A DNA stretch of 64,000 bases from Melampsora larici-populina 98AG31 (Eukaryota; Basidiomycota; Pucciniomycetes; Pucciniales; Melampsoraceae): contig NW_006768781.1 in the NCBI RefSeq assembly GCF_000204055.1, positions 825,940-889,939 on the forward strand. The letters are read 5' to 3'. The position numbers and the translations under genes were made by a program. Numbering within the stretch: position 1 is the stretch's first letter; every line of letters begins with the position of its first letter. The notes beneath the pieces are model-generated. The model saw only the letters and a list, made by a program, of their open reading frames with translations, was not told where the DNA came from and searched no databases. Shown here in pieces: positions 49,091 to 60,280 of this stretch.

Positions 49091-50539
49091 GAAGATTAAG
49101 GATTAAGATTGTTTAAATGATTAGGTTTGTCGGGTAAGTGCTACGGATTAGATGATGGAAATATATTAGGGCGATAGAATTTGATGGTATTAGGATAACA
49201 GAAACGTGGACGAGAAGATTATTTTTGAGATTGCTGAGCAACTGTGTGCACAAGAAAATGAGTTGAAGGGTGAAACGAGCTATGATGATTGAAAAATGGC
49301 TCAAAGTGGCCTTTAACTACTGCAAAATGATAATTCTTGATTATCTAATCATGTCGTCTGCCTCCTCAATGTTTTCATCGCCAAGGATCGAATGAAATGA
49401 CTTGCAGCTTTAGCACCCGGACATATCAAAATCCACGCGCGGATGTCTCGGCGTGAGGTCTATCCGGTTGCTAGTCGCTTCAGGCTACTTCCGCATTGCC
49501 ATTTCGGCTAACATCGATCGGGCGAAGAATGGCTGCAAAGGAAGACTGATGACAGCCATCCTTGTCTCGCAGTTTTCACATTCATCTTATGTGGGTGTCG
49601 TATACTATGCAACTGAATAACGACACCATGGTTTCTATTCTCACAAGCGAATGCTTGCGTTTACTCTGGCAATATCATCTCACATAACTCCTTCTCATTC
49701 GATTTTCATGTCTTGAACCAGTTCAAAGGTGGGTTGTACAAATTTTGGGTCTAACCCGGGCACACAGCTAAGCACAGCTATTGACCTTGTTCATCCCACT
49801 CACTGCAGACTCGCCACCTAAACTGCAGATCCATCCAGTGAACACCCTTCGTTATTCGTTTAAAAAAAATCGCCATCGTTGAGTTCACGTATTTCGCAAA
49901 CTGACATTATCAAAGCCTACTCTGTGTGTATGGAAGGCAATCAGGTACATCCACTCGCTTTCACGTGCACCAGATGCTCAGAGAATCTCGCAAATGAGGA
50001 ATCATGTTCGGCTGAAAACAATTTGGTGAACAAAAAACCCGATAGCCACCTTTGATTTCCCCTTGCTACCATTGCAAATAGAATACCTTTGGTGTGACTA
50101 AACATGCGACCAACAAATGTGACATTTGGAGAGAAAGAAAGAATTATAAACAATATCTCATCCTGAGGTCAGCTGGATGTGGACTTTTTCTCATTCTTGA
50201 AATCTTTGCTCATCCTTCCAGTGTTTTTCCGCGCCTTTTTCCAGATACCACTACTCCCTGCTTGTACTCCTCCTTGTTATTAGTCAACATTTTGTCACTT
50301 GATCAATGCCACTTGCTTTCAATTGGGTGCGGTCTTTCACGGAAAATCTATCTAGAATTTTTATATCATTTTCATTTGTTTCAGTGCCTGTTGAGTAAAG
50401 GATTCTCAGTCCTCTGACCAAGTAGAAAGCCCAAGCCCAAGCGGACTCCTTGAACTTTCAATTCAATCTATTTAGCTTGAGTTATGTAGAGAAGAGCAAT
50501 ATTGATGGGTTGCCTTGAACTTAAGCTTCTCTTTCAGAT
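49091..50539. other. Intergenic, no gene firmly supported
   Basis: 49091-49320 is the upstream region of the arrestin gene. The open stretch 50094..50417 could be an upstream exon of the hypothetical gene at 50540 (its donor phase fits), but it has no convincing start. Confidence 0.4.
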
Positions 50540-50926
50540 AATTTTGAGCGTCAAATAGACTTTGTTCTTTATGCAACTTTCTGCAAAGATGCTAACATTT
50601 CTGTCCAAAGTGCTTTTGCCGTGGATTGGCTTGATACTCTAAAACTGACCCATCAGAACTTACTTGGACATGCTGAATTGATCTATCATTTCCTTGCTAA
50701 ATTCCTTCAAACATCAAATCTTCAGCTCAGCAGGGACCAATACCCGGAGCTCCATGTCAAAAAACTATTTAACATTGGAATTGTCGTGAAAGATTTCAAA
50801 AATATAGAAGATACAACCACCGTGACATATAGCTCAATGTGTTTCCAGGGTTTGAAGGCGTATGCTCTCGAGTGCTCACTTATACAGGGACTGTATACCG
50901 CGTCGAAAAGATGTTGCCAAGGATGA
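50540..50926 (+). CDS. Hypothetical protein, one exon seen
   Basis: After an acceptor at about 50539 (CTTTCAG), an open frame reads NFERQIDFVLYATFCKDANI, then TLKLTHQNLLGHAELIYHFL, ending ASKRCCQG before TGA. The amino-acid composition is that of a real soluble protein, but I recognise no family and cannot place the start. It lies just upstream of the ten-cysteine secreted-protein gene on the same strand. It may be a pseudogene piece. Confidence 0.35.
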   Translation, partial: NFERQIDFVLYATFCKDANISVQSAFAVDWLDTLKLTHQNLLGHAELIYHFLAKFLQTSNLQLSRDQYPELHVKKLFNIGIVVKDFKNIEDTTTVTYSSMCFQGLKAYALECSLIQGLYTASKRCCQG

Positions 50927-51098
50927 GGCTCCGTCCAAACCCTGGTGTTTTGGTCTTCATGAGTGACTGTTCACCCTCTTAATCTATGCAGCCTTACCCC
51001 AGGCTCTCATCACAAGCAACTTTTGGTATAACACGTCCCGCAAATCAATAATCCTTGTTCCGTCACCCCTCTTTGATATTTGACCTGCACACTCCATC

Positions 51099-51875
51099 AT
51101 GTTAACATTCCAATCTCCACACCATCTTGTTATCTTATTCATTGCTACACTTGTCACAAAGTTTGCTTTCACACAGGCAACGACGCTTAATTGTCTAGGT
51201 GGATATAGTCTAAACTCTGACAAAAAAACCGCAAGTAAGTGCAATATATCCAAAATATTCTTATAAAAACTCTTGACTGCCTCTTATCCATTTGTCTCTT
51301 TTCCCCTAAAGCTTGCCTTGATAAGGAAAACAAAGTCTGGTCATGCCCGATCGCTAAGTGCCAAAGAGAAGGTCATTTTTTTGTCTCGGTATAGACCTTT
51401 TAAGGTTTGATTTTGCCTAACCTTTTTTTCAAAACTCGTATTCGATACCAACATGGTGCATAGGTCACCTATGGGTATCAATGAAAAGTTGTGTGCACAA
51501 TTCTCCTCGTGCCTCTGGAACGAGTGATCAACAATGTTCTGAATACAATAACCAATCCAATACTTTTTACGGTATGCGCATCATCCATTTTCACTATTGA
51601 TCATTCAAAATCTAATCATAAGTTCTATTGTTTTGAAACTTTCTATGACTTTTCACTTCTTAGCATGTAGGAATCCGGGCGGTCAAGTCTATTATTGCCC
51701 TGCTACACCCTCTGCGGTACCCTACCTTAGTAAGTCATCTTAAACTTTTATATCATCTTTGTGCCACCCATTGATCAACTAATGTCTTGAACTCTTTGAT
51801 CAACCTCCAATAGCTTGTTCAGATTGTGTTAAGCCAAAGATATCAACAACACTTAATTCAAGTACAAGATACTAA
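51099..51875 (+). CDS. Small secreted ten-cysteine protein (effector candidate)
   Basis: Five small exons (51099..51234, 51312..51371, 51464..51571, 51664..51729, 51814..51875) all join in phase at GT-AG introns to give 143 aa. None of the exons forms a long open frame alone, so the gene is easily missed. The N-terminus MLTFQSPHHLVILFIATLVT is a signal peptide with cleavage likely after FAFTQA. The mature part has ten cysteines, in LNCLGG, TCLDKENKVWSCPIAKC, KSCVH, QQCSE, YACRN, YYCPA and LTCSDC. No known domain is recognised. Small size, secretion and even cysteine number suggest a disulfide-rich apoplastic or host-directed protein, which is inference. Confidence 0.82.
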
Positions 51876-52922
51876 GAATCATATGAAATTGTATATGTAT
51901 GTAGATGCTTAAAATTATCTCCTTGATGTTCGAAAAAAATTGTAAATGATTATGTTCATATATGCTCTGACACAAGATTAAGTATTTTTAAGCCAAGAAA
52001 AACAAATTCTTGGTTGATGTTTTGATTGTAATTTTTCAGGAAAATGACACAAAAAACCTTCTGTTCCAGAAAATACCAAAAAGAATATTTCATACATTGG
52101 ATGGTCTTGAGGTCAAAACCAGAAAGAAGGTCAACCAGATTCATGTCCATTCTGAAATGTACAGTGAACCTTGAAATTTACTATTGTACCTAATCTAATC
52201 AATTCCCTCTCCTTGGGCATCTTAGCATTCTAGAGGGACTTGCTTGTAGTCTTGGAATCTTTGGTGACAAGCAGGACCACCTTTTGATTGAGAGAGTTGG
52301 TCTAAGCAGAACACTTCCACAACTTATTACAAATTTTTGGCAAACCCTCATTTTCTATCATTCACTAGCTTCCACATCTTTCCATTGGTTCACTTCTTGC
52401 ATTTCTGTTGGAATAAAACCGTGCTATTTGGGGAAGATATAGTCATTCAGCTACACACAGCTTCAGATCAGGAGGGTCATCAAGGTCATGAAGGTCATGA
52501 TGACTCAGTGCATTGTACACCTGCCAGATGACTGCCACTGGTATTAGACTTCCCTATGTTTTCAAAACAGAGCACACAATGACAAGAATGTGTAACATCT
52601 CTGCCTGTCAAAGTCTCTGGCTGTAAAACATTTGAGGTTTGTTCAAGGAAAAATGTCTTTTCACCACCAAGTTTTCCGTGATTTTGTTCTTCTTTAAGGT
52701 CCCCTGAATTTCACATCCCTGACATTGAAGTTCGAAGCAGGGCACTACAAGCATTGAGTACATACATACATAAGAGAATATGCTTATAAGATGGTGTAGT
52801 GAACCCATCGATTCGAAAATTTGGATGTTTGAAAAAAAATCAGAATTGTTGGAGAAGATATCAGCTCAGCATTACCATCACCATCATACCATCACGATAA
52901 CTCAGTCAAGTAGTCCCACAAG
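51876..52922. other. Intergenic, no gene seen
   Basis: No supported gene. A short GGTCAT repeat (three copies at 9-bp spacing) lies near 52470-52500. The last 100 bases are the leader of the ERB1 gene. Confidence 0.5.
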
Positions 52923-55900
52923 ATGGTTTCAAAACCCGATTCATCAAAGAAACCAAAAAAGACTGATAAAAACACTCCGACTACAAACCAGACGACCACT
53001 AAGGATCAAAGTAACAGGAAACGTAAATCAAATCAAAATCATGAAACCAATCAAATCGAACCATCATCCATCTCACTTCCATCTAGACTAGAACCTACAA
53101 TGGAAATCGGATCCGATGATGAAGTCATCTCTTCAGCTTCTAAAGGAAAACAAAAGGCTATCACTAGTGATTCATCTAAACGTATTCAAGAAGATGAAGA
53201 CTCAGATGTAGAAGGTAGCGAAGATGATGGACCATTTCCTGAGCTATTCCTTTCAGATGATGATGAAGCCGAAGCAGAGGATGATGGAGCCGAAGCAGAG
53301 GATGATGGAGAAGAAGAGGAAGAGCTAAGTGGTAGTGAGACAGAAGATTCATGAAGAATTAGGTAGTCTATTAGATGATTCATCTGAATGTGATTCAAAT
53401 GAAGACCCAGAAAATTTTATTTCTAGATCTAGATCTAAAATTGATGAAAAAGCACCTGAACTTGAAACTTTTGGTCGTCATGTGGTGGATTACATGAAAA
53501 GAGCTAAGACTAAACCTTCTAAATTTGTCGATGGTACTTCTATTCAAGTTTGGGATGATATTGTACCGGGTTATGGTAGTGAAAGTTCGACGGAAGATGT
53601 AAGTCTTCTCCTCACTAGATTTTATTATTATTATGATATATAACTTATTATCTTTTGTTAAATTATAGGCTCCTAATCGGATAGGAAACATACCTGCTCA
53701 CTTTTATGATGATATGCCTCATATCGGTTATGACATTGAAGGGAAAAAAATCATGAGACCTGCTAAAGGTGATGAATTAGATAAATTTTTGGCAGGTGTT
53801 GAAGATCCTACTGCTTGGTGAGTTATCCCACTATCTTTAATCTCGTCAGATTTGTATCAGAAAACTTATGTAAATGTGCTCTATTTCAGGACGAGTGTTG
53901 AGGACAAACTGTTACACAAAAACGTCCAATTGACTGATGCAGAACTTGATCTGATTCATAAATTAGCCAAAGCCGAAAACGTAAGTTTCATTCACCTTTG
54001 TTTGTGAGATCTATGAAAAGCTGAAGTTAAATTCCTCTGATACAGCCGGATGCCGAATTTGATCCTTATGAACCTATGGTGGAATTCTTTACGGGTAAAG
54101 GAAAAGAAATGACAATGCCGTTATCTGCAGCACCTGAACGTGAGTAAATCAATAGACTACTCATAGGATTCAAAATGCTCATCTACCTGACTTGTTTCCT
54201 GTTTACTTTTTCTCAGCCAAGCGTCGATTCATCCCATCAAAATGGGAACATAAAAAAGTGATGAAGATCGTTCGAGCCATCCGACATGGTCGAATAGTTC
54301 CCAACAAACCCAAAGTAGAAAAACCACAATTCTATGCACTTTGGTCCAATGATGATACACCCAGAGCACCTGGACCGATGTACATGCCAGCACCTAAACT
54401 AAAGTTACCAGGTCACATTGAAAGTTACAATCCACCAGCCGAATATTTATTTGACGAAGAAGAAAAGAAACAGTGGGAAGAAGCCGATCCGAGTGATCGA
54501 AAGATTGATTTCTTACCTTCTAAACATTCAAGTTTAAGAGTCGTACCAGGTTATAATAATTTCGTTCAAGAAAGATTTGATAGATGTTTAGATTTATATC
54601 TTGCACCTAGAATGTTAAGAAGAAGACCTAAATTAGATATAAATGATCCATCTGAATTATTACCGAAATTACCATCACCACAAGATTTAAGACCATTTCC
54701 TTCGATTTGTTCGATTGAATATATACATGAAAGTGGTTCAAAAGTTAGAACTGTTTCAATTGATCCTACTGGAATGTGGGTTGCTACTGGTTCAGAAAAT
54801 GGTGAGATTTTGATTTGGGAATGTAAGATTGGTAGATGTGCTATGAAATGGAATATGTCTGGGAAAGAAAATACACCGATTTATGCTGTGGAATGGTGCC
54901 CGGATCGAAACAAATGTATTTTGGCAGCAGCTGTGTAAGTCTCTTTTTTATAGACCAACTAATTTGATTATAAGACTAATCTTGACTCATTTCATTTGTT
55001 TGATTTTGATTAATCAGAGGAAATAAGGTGGTGATGTTATCACCTCTTTCGGTTCTTTCACCCTTTCAAGCCACCAATGCCATCGAAGCTGCCCACGCAG
55101 GATTCAATACCGCCAGTGATGCCACACCAACGATTTCAGACGCGAAATGGACAAGAGCAAGTGAAAAAGAAAGAGATACAGGAATCTTGATAGAAATCAC
55201 AGTACCAGGAACACCAAAACAAGTGACTTGGCATAAAAGAGGAGATTATTTTTCAACCGTTTCAACAGAAGCCATCAACAAATCTGTTTTGATTCATCAA
55301 CTTTCAAAACATCAAACTCAAAGTCCATTTAAACGTACTAAAGGAATTGTACAAAAAGTGATCTTTCATCCGATCAAACCTTATTTGTTTGTGGCTACTC
55401 AACGATTTGTTAGGGTTTATGATTTACTTAGTCAAACTTTAATCAAAACTTTACAACCTGGTGTTAGATGGATTTCTAGTATTGATGTACATCCTTTAGG
55501 TGATAATGTGATTATTGGTAGTTATGATAAACGATTGGCTTGGCATGATATGGATTTAGGTGATAGACCTTATAAGACTCTAAGGTAAAGTTTGATTGAC
55601 TTCCTTGACTTCCATCAAAGTTCAAATTTCTCATGATCTTTTTCTTTCGAATTAAATAGGTACCATCAAAAAGCGATTAGATCAGTAGGATTTTCAAAAC
55701 GATTTCCATTATTCTTTACAACATCAGATGATGGAACGATCCAAATCTTTCATTCGACAGTTTATTCAGATTTAATGATGAATCCATTAATCGTACCTTT
55801 AAAAGTTTTAAAAGGTCATCTTATTAAAGAATCTTTAGGTGTACTTGAAGCTTTTTGGCATCCTACCGAACCTTGGATCGTTAGTGTTGGAGCTGATGGG

Positions 55901-55924
55901 GTTGGTAAACTTTGGTGTTGTTAA
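52923..55924 (+). CDS. ERB1: ERB1/BOP1 ribosome-biogenesis WD40 protein, with one frameshift
   Basis: Part of the PeBoW complex for 27S pre-rRNA processing and 60S assembly in the nucleolus. The N-terminus is a basic then acidic low-complexity tract ([18 protein letters not shown]). The BOP1NT domain follows: [68 protein letters not shown] and [18 protein letters not shown]. The WD40 propeller runs from [20 protein letters not shown] to the final [14 protein letters not shown]. All introns are phase-consistent. One break is seen at about 53350-53352. The acidic tract ends ...ETEDS followed by TGA, and the expected [14 protein letters not shown] lies one base out of frame. It could be a sequencing error, a polymorphism or a true loss. 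Confidence 0.9.
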
Positions 55925-57549
55925 ATAGAACCCCCCAAAAAAATCTGTGATGAAAATTTCGGTTGGATTGGATTTTTTTTCTTTTTGGTTAGAACTTTTT
56001 TATGATGATGAATTTGTTGTTGGTTTTCTTAACTTTGAAATATTGAGGAAAGTTTGCATGAAAATTGATTTAAAAAGTTGTTTAGATTCTTTGTTTTCTT
56101 TATAATATCTTACCAACATTATCATCAATGATGATTGGATTGGATTTCAATAAGAAAGATTGAACAAGTGAAAGAAGCAAACGATATGTGGTGAAAAAGC
56201 AATGTGTGCTGATTTACTGTGGAGTTTGATGAAAATGTTGATAGCTTCAATTGAGGAAGTTAATTTATCAACCTTGATTCATCTTTATAATCTATCTTAC
56301 CACACCCACATTCTCGAGTTGTCGTGGTGTAGAATTGTTGCTAAACTAGAGCGCATGCGATACATTTCAGAACTATGAGCATTTTCTAGAACATACAACG
56401 TGGCATACACCAAAGAGTTTATGTAAAGAAACGTAACGATGATATAACAGACAAATCACACTAGATGATAAGTATTTATGTAAAAGAAACTGATCCGCTA
56501 GACAAGTGATCAACTAGTGGATGAGAAGTCGAGCTGAAAAGCACAACGGTGGCTATAAAGAGACATACAAGATCACAATGGACGTACCATTCCAACAAGA
56601 ATTAGGCTTTGGATGTATTTACTATTTAGATATCAGTGAAATCTGTTTAAGAGCACAGTCTTGATTACATAAAGTTCGGACAATTTTTGCAATACATATG
56701 AGAATTTTAATTTTGGAAATTCTGGCGAGTTCAGTTTTAATTTTTGAAGTTGATTTTTTTTTCATTTTCATTTGGTACAACTTCGACTTCGCTCCGGCTC
56801 AAAGACACAAGAGATGCTGTCGAGCGTTTTGAGTGGCTTCAGTTAAACTCTACTTCACCTTCCTTAAAACTTGAGAGATTACAAGACTTACCCTCACTAC
56901 AACCAATTTCAAGTTCAGTTCATCCCTTCTTTTCGTTTCAATCCCTGCTGCTAGACAACCAAGGATCAAACTTTCAAAAATTTCATTTATTTTGAACTCA
57001 GCCTTTATAACAGATTTCAAATCTCATCAATTTCAATCTCAACCTGTTTACATTTTCTGAACAATTCAAGAATTCAACTCACACAATTTCTTTCATCTGC
57101 TCTGTGAAGATACTTTTCAAGCTCACTTGTTTCGTTTTCTTTTCAACTTGGACCCTTTCTTTTCCCTACGTTGCACAACCTTTAGCTTTCACTTTGCGCC
57201 TCTATTCTCGGGAATCTTTTGCCGTTCTGGAATTCAATATAATTTTTCAAGTTTGGTTCCCTTTATCTTCGAATTTCTAAAATTGCTCAACCAAAACACT
57301 CAGAAGGAATCAAAAGCAACGTCCTTTTTTTCAACTTCATCATCATCATATCGGCCTCTTTTTTTGACTGTCAGTTCCTCTCCGAATTTCAACGCTGCGT
57401 AGTTTTGCTTGTGGATCAACTTGAGAAAATTTAAATTTGCACTATCTCATCAAACATAGAACAACACTTTTACTCTCATTACACATCGACAACCCACAAA
57501 AGATCAACAGGATAACCTAAACTACAAAACTTTGCAAAAGGAAGCAAAG
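55925..57549. other. Intergenic, long pyrimidine-rich leader region
   Basis: No gene seen. The 800 bases before 57550 are T/C- and CAA-rich with several short frames (for example 57127..57402). They most likely are the promoter and 5' untranslated region of the phosphodiesterase gene. Confidence 0.45.
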
Positions 57550-59305
57550 ATGACTCGACATTTAGCAATCACCATCACCAATCGAACCACAAAAGAAATC
57601 AAATTTACACATCAATCATACACAGATTTAATTCCATCTTTACATACTACTCTTACCAAAGCCATACCAAGTGAATTACCCATCAAGAAATTAAAATCTT
57701 ATGCGATTTATAATGAAGATTTAAATTTAATTGAAATCAAATTTAAAAAGATTATCAAACCATTATCAATTCGAAAGTTTTCAAAACTTATATTTTATTC
57801 TAAGAATGTTTTAAATGAATTAGGTCCTTCTACTTCTTCTTCTTCAAATTATTCAAAAATCTTACAACCTAAATTTGAAATATTTCAAAGCGTATGTGTT
57901 TTTTAAAAAAATAATCCTTTTCACGACAAGCTTTTTTAAAACAAATCCTATACATTTTTAAGAAATTTTTGACTTGAAGGGATCTGTTTTAAATGTTGAT
58001 TTCTTTTGTTTTTTTAGATTGCAGATGATGGATCGATTACATTCATGGCAATCTTTGCAAGAAAAATGTCGGATTGGATGTCAGATTTACCTGATGAATT
58101 ACCAGTGACTTCATTAACTCTTCCAGGTACACATGTAAGTCAAAACAATCTCACTTGAAACAAAAATGCTCAAATCGGTCTATCTTACAAAGTGTGAAAC
58201 ATTATATTGATTGAATATATATTTTTTGTTACAGAATACATGTGCTTTATATGGATGGCCAATTGGAACGTGTCATACTCGACCATTATCTAGACAATTA
58301 TCAGATGGAATCCGATTTCTAGACCTTAGATTATCACAATCAAAAGGAACCCTAGCCGTTTATCATGGTATTCAATCTCAATACATCACATTTCAAGAAG
58401 TACTTAAAACTCTTTATGAATTTCTTAAATCTCATTCAAAAGAAACTATTGTAGTAAGTATCAAACAAGAAGATTTCACTAAAGGTTTCTCTGATGCAGT
58501 CTTGGGTGAAATCTTGAAAAATAAAGATCTTTGGTGGTTAGAGAAAGATTTACCTTCTACACTTTCTCTTGCAAGAGGTAAACTTATCCTTTTTTCTAGA
58601 TTTGGTCATGATAAGAATCGTAAGTTTGAAAAGATTTCTTTTTTTCAAATAGATTTCACTTGAGTCTTTATCTAATAATTCATTTTTGATTTTGATTATA
58701 GATGGAATTCATTTACCTATCTGGCCTAACAATTCTAAAGATGTTTGGGAGACCGAGATCAAAGGTGCACAAGTATCTGTACAAGATTGGTAAGGAGTTT
58801 GTCTGCTACATGAAAATTGAATGAAATGAATTAAATATGTTGTCTCTTTAGGTATCAAATTGGATCATTTCTTGCAATCTCAAAGAAATTCAATTTAGTT
58901 TGTACATCACTTTGTCGATCACTACATCAAAAAGGATCACCACCTATAAGAAGTAGAATGTCCCAAATCATTCCCACAATCCAAATCAATGAAACCGAAA
59001 TCACTGAAACAACAATCTCATCAGAAAGAACCGAAACCAATCATTCATCACCTACTTGGGTTATTAATTATCTTTCGGCTTCTTCTTTATTTTTTGCTTT
59101 TCCAAATATTGTGGCAAGAGGATTTGGATTTCATAAATTAGGATTAGGTATTGAAGGTATTAATTATAGATTGGCACGTTGGTTAACTGATCGTAGAAGG
59201 TTTGGTGGTCATTCATTTGATTTAATTGGAGTAGTTTGTTTGATTGATTTTTATCATTCTCCAAAAGATTCACTTGTTTCTCTTTTAGTTGATTGTAACT
59301 TTTGA
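57550..59305 (+). CDS. PI-PLC X-domain-like phosphodiesterase
   Basis: Exons from ATG 57550 run to TGA 59303..59305 with phase-consistent introns, giving roughly 480 aa. After about 120 residues without recognised motifs comes MSDWMSDLPDELPVTSLTLP and GTHNTCALYG, where His is the first catalytic residue. Then RQLSDGIRFLDLRLSQ and LAVYHGIQSQ (second catalytic His), followed by KSHSKETIVVSIKQED. This is the TIM-barrel X domain of bacterial-type PLC-like phosphodiesterases. There is no Y, C2, PH or EF-hand domain and no signal peptide. The C-terminal part contains WVINYLSASSLFFAFPNIVA and ends in DFYHSP.... Substrate is unknown; phosphatidylinositol or GPI cleavage is the family precedent. Confidence 0.88.
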
Positions 59306-60280
59306 GAATTTATCTTTTTTTTGTTTTGTTTTGTATGTTGGTTTTATCACTTTGTCTGTTCTTCTAAACATCTTTCTCTTCTTTTCTTTTCTTTCATTTC
59401 TTTTGCATTTTGATTTTTCTTGTAGAAAGCTGTTGTATTGCTTCATTGTCATTTTTTTTCGGTTTTCTTTTCTGTTAGGATCTTTGAGTGGAACTCTTTC
59501 TTCTGTTTAGCAAAGCATTTTTTGAACTAGACCTCATTTTTTAAAACGCAAATTTTGTTTCATACCTCATCATGATGTAGATTTTTACAAATAAAGTTTA
59601 GTTCTATAACACTTGTGTATATGCATAAGCAAAGTCTTATTTCTTTTGGGACTGAAGCAACTTATTCTTGTCCTCTCAACAAGAAAAGAAAAAAGTATTC
59701 TATTGTATGTGAAGAGTCATACATCTTGCGGACGTTTTTACTCCTTGAAGCCTACACTACATTCTCGAAACCGATATAAACATTATCGACTTCCAAAACT
59801 CATGTGATGTATCATATCAGTGATGGAAATGTTAAAGATGTAAATTGGATGTGAATGATCTTGTATAAATGGTGTACCAAAGAAATCTCGAAAGAAAGTA
59901 TAATTTGGATTCCATTCAAAAAGATAAAAGCTGGTCAAAAGGCCGTGATACATAAAACTAACGAGATGAGAAAAGTTCAAAGCTAAGCTACAAATCCGAG
60001 TTAAAACTCACAAACTTGATCAAAACACACACACAAATACTATTACGAAATCATTCTGAAGGAATACACTTTATAAACACGCAGATATTAAGAAAGATTG
60101 AAGGAAAAAGCTTAGCTAGAGAAATCGATGAAAAAAAATGTGATCAAAAAGGATTGAATGAAAATGAAAGAATGAATAAAAAAACTAAAGGATTTGATGA
60201 TTCCAAAAAAGAAAGAGAAAGAGAATATAAAAAGAATGCGATGGAGGTGATCGAAAATGGTCTCGATGATCTGAAAGTGT
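59306..60280. other. Intergenic between convergent genes
   Basis: T-rich 3' regions of the phosphodiesterase (plus) and chitin synthase (minus) genes. The frame 60016..60303 is lysine- and glutamate-rich and overlaps the chitin synthase 3' end antisense, so it is not called. Confidence 0.5.

Noticed and set aside
59289..59510. Hydrophobic open frame after the phosphodiesterase
   Set aside because: T-rich 3' untranslated DNA gives Phe/Leu-rich frames by composition alone.
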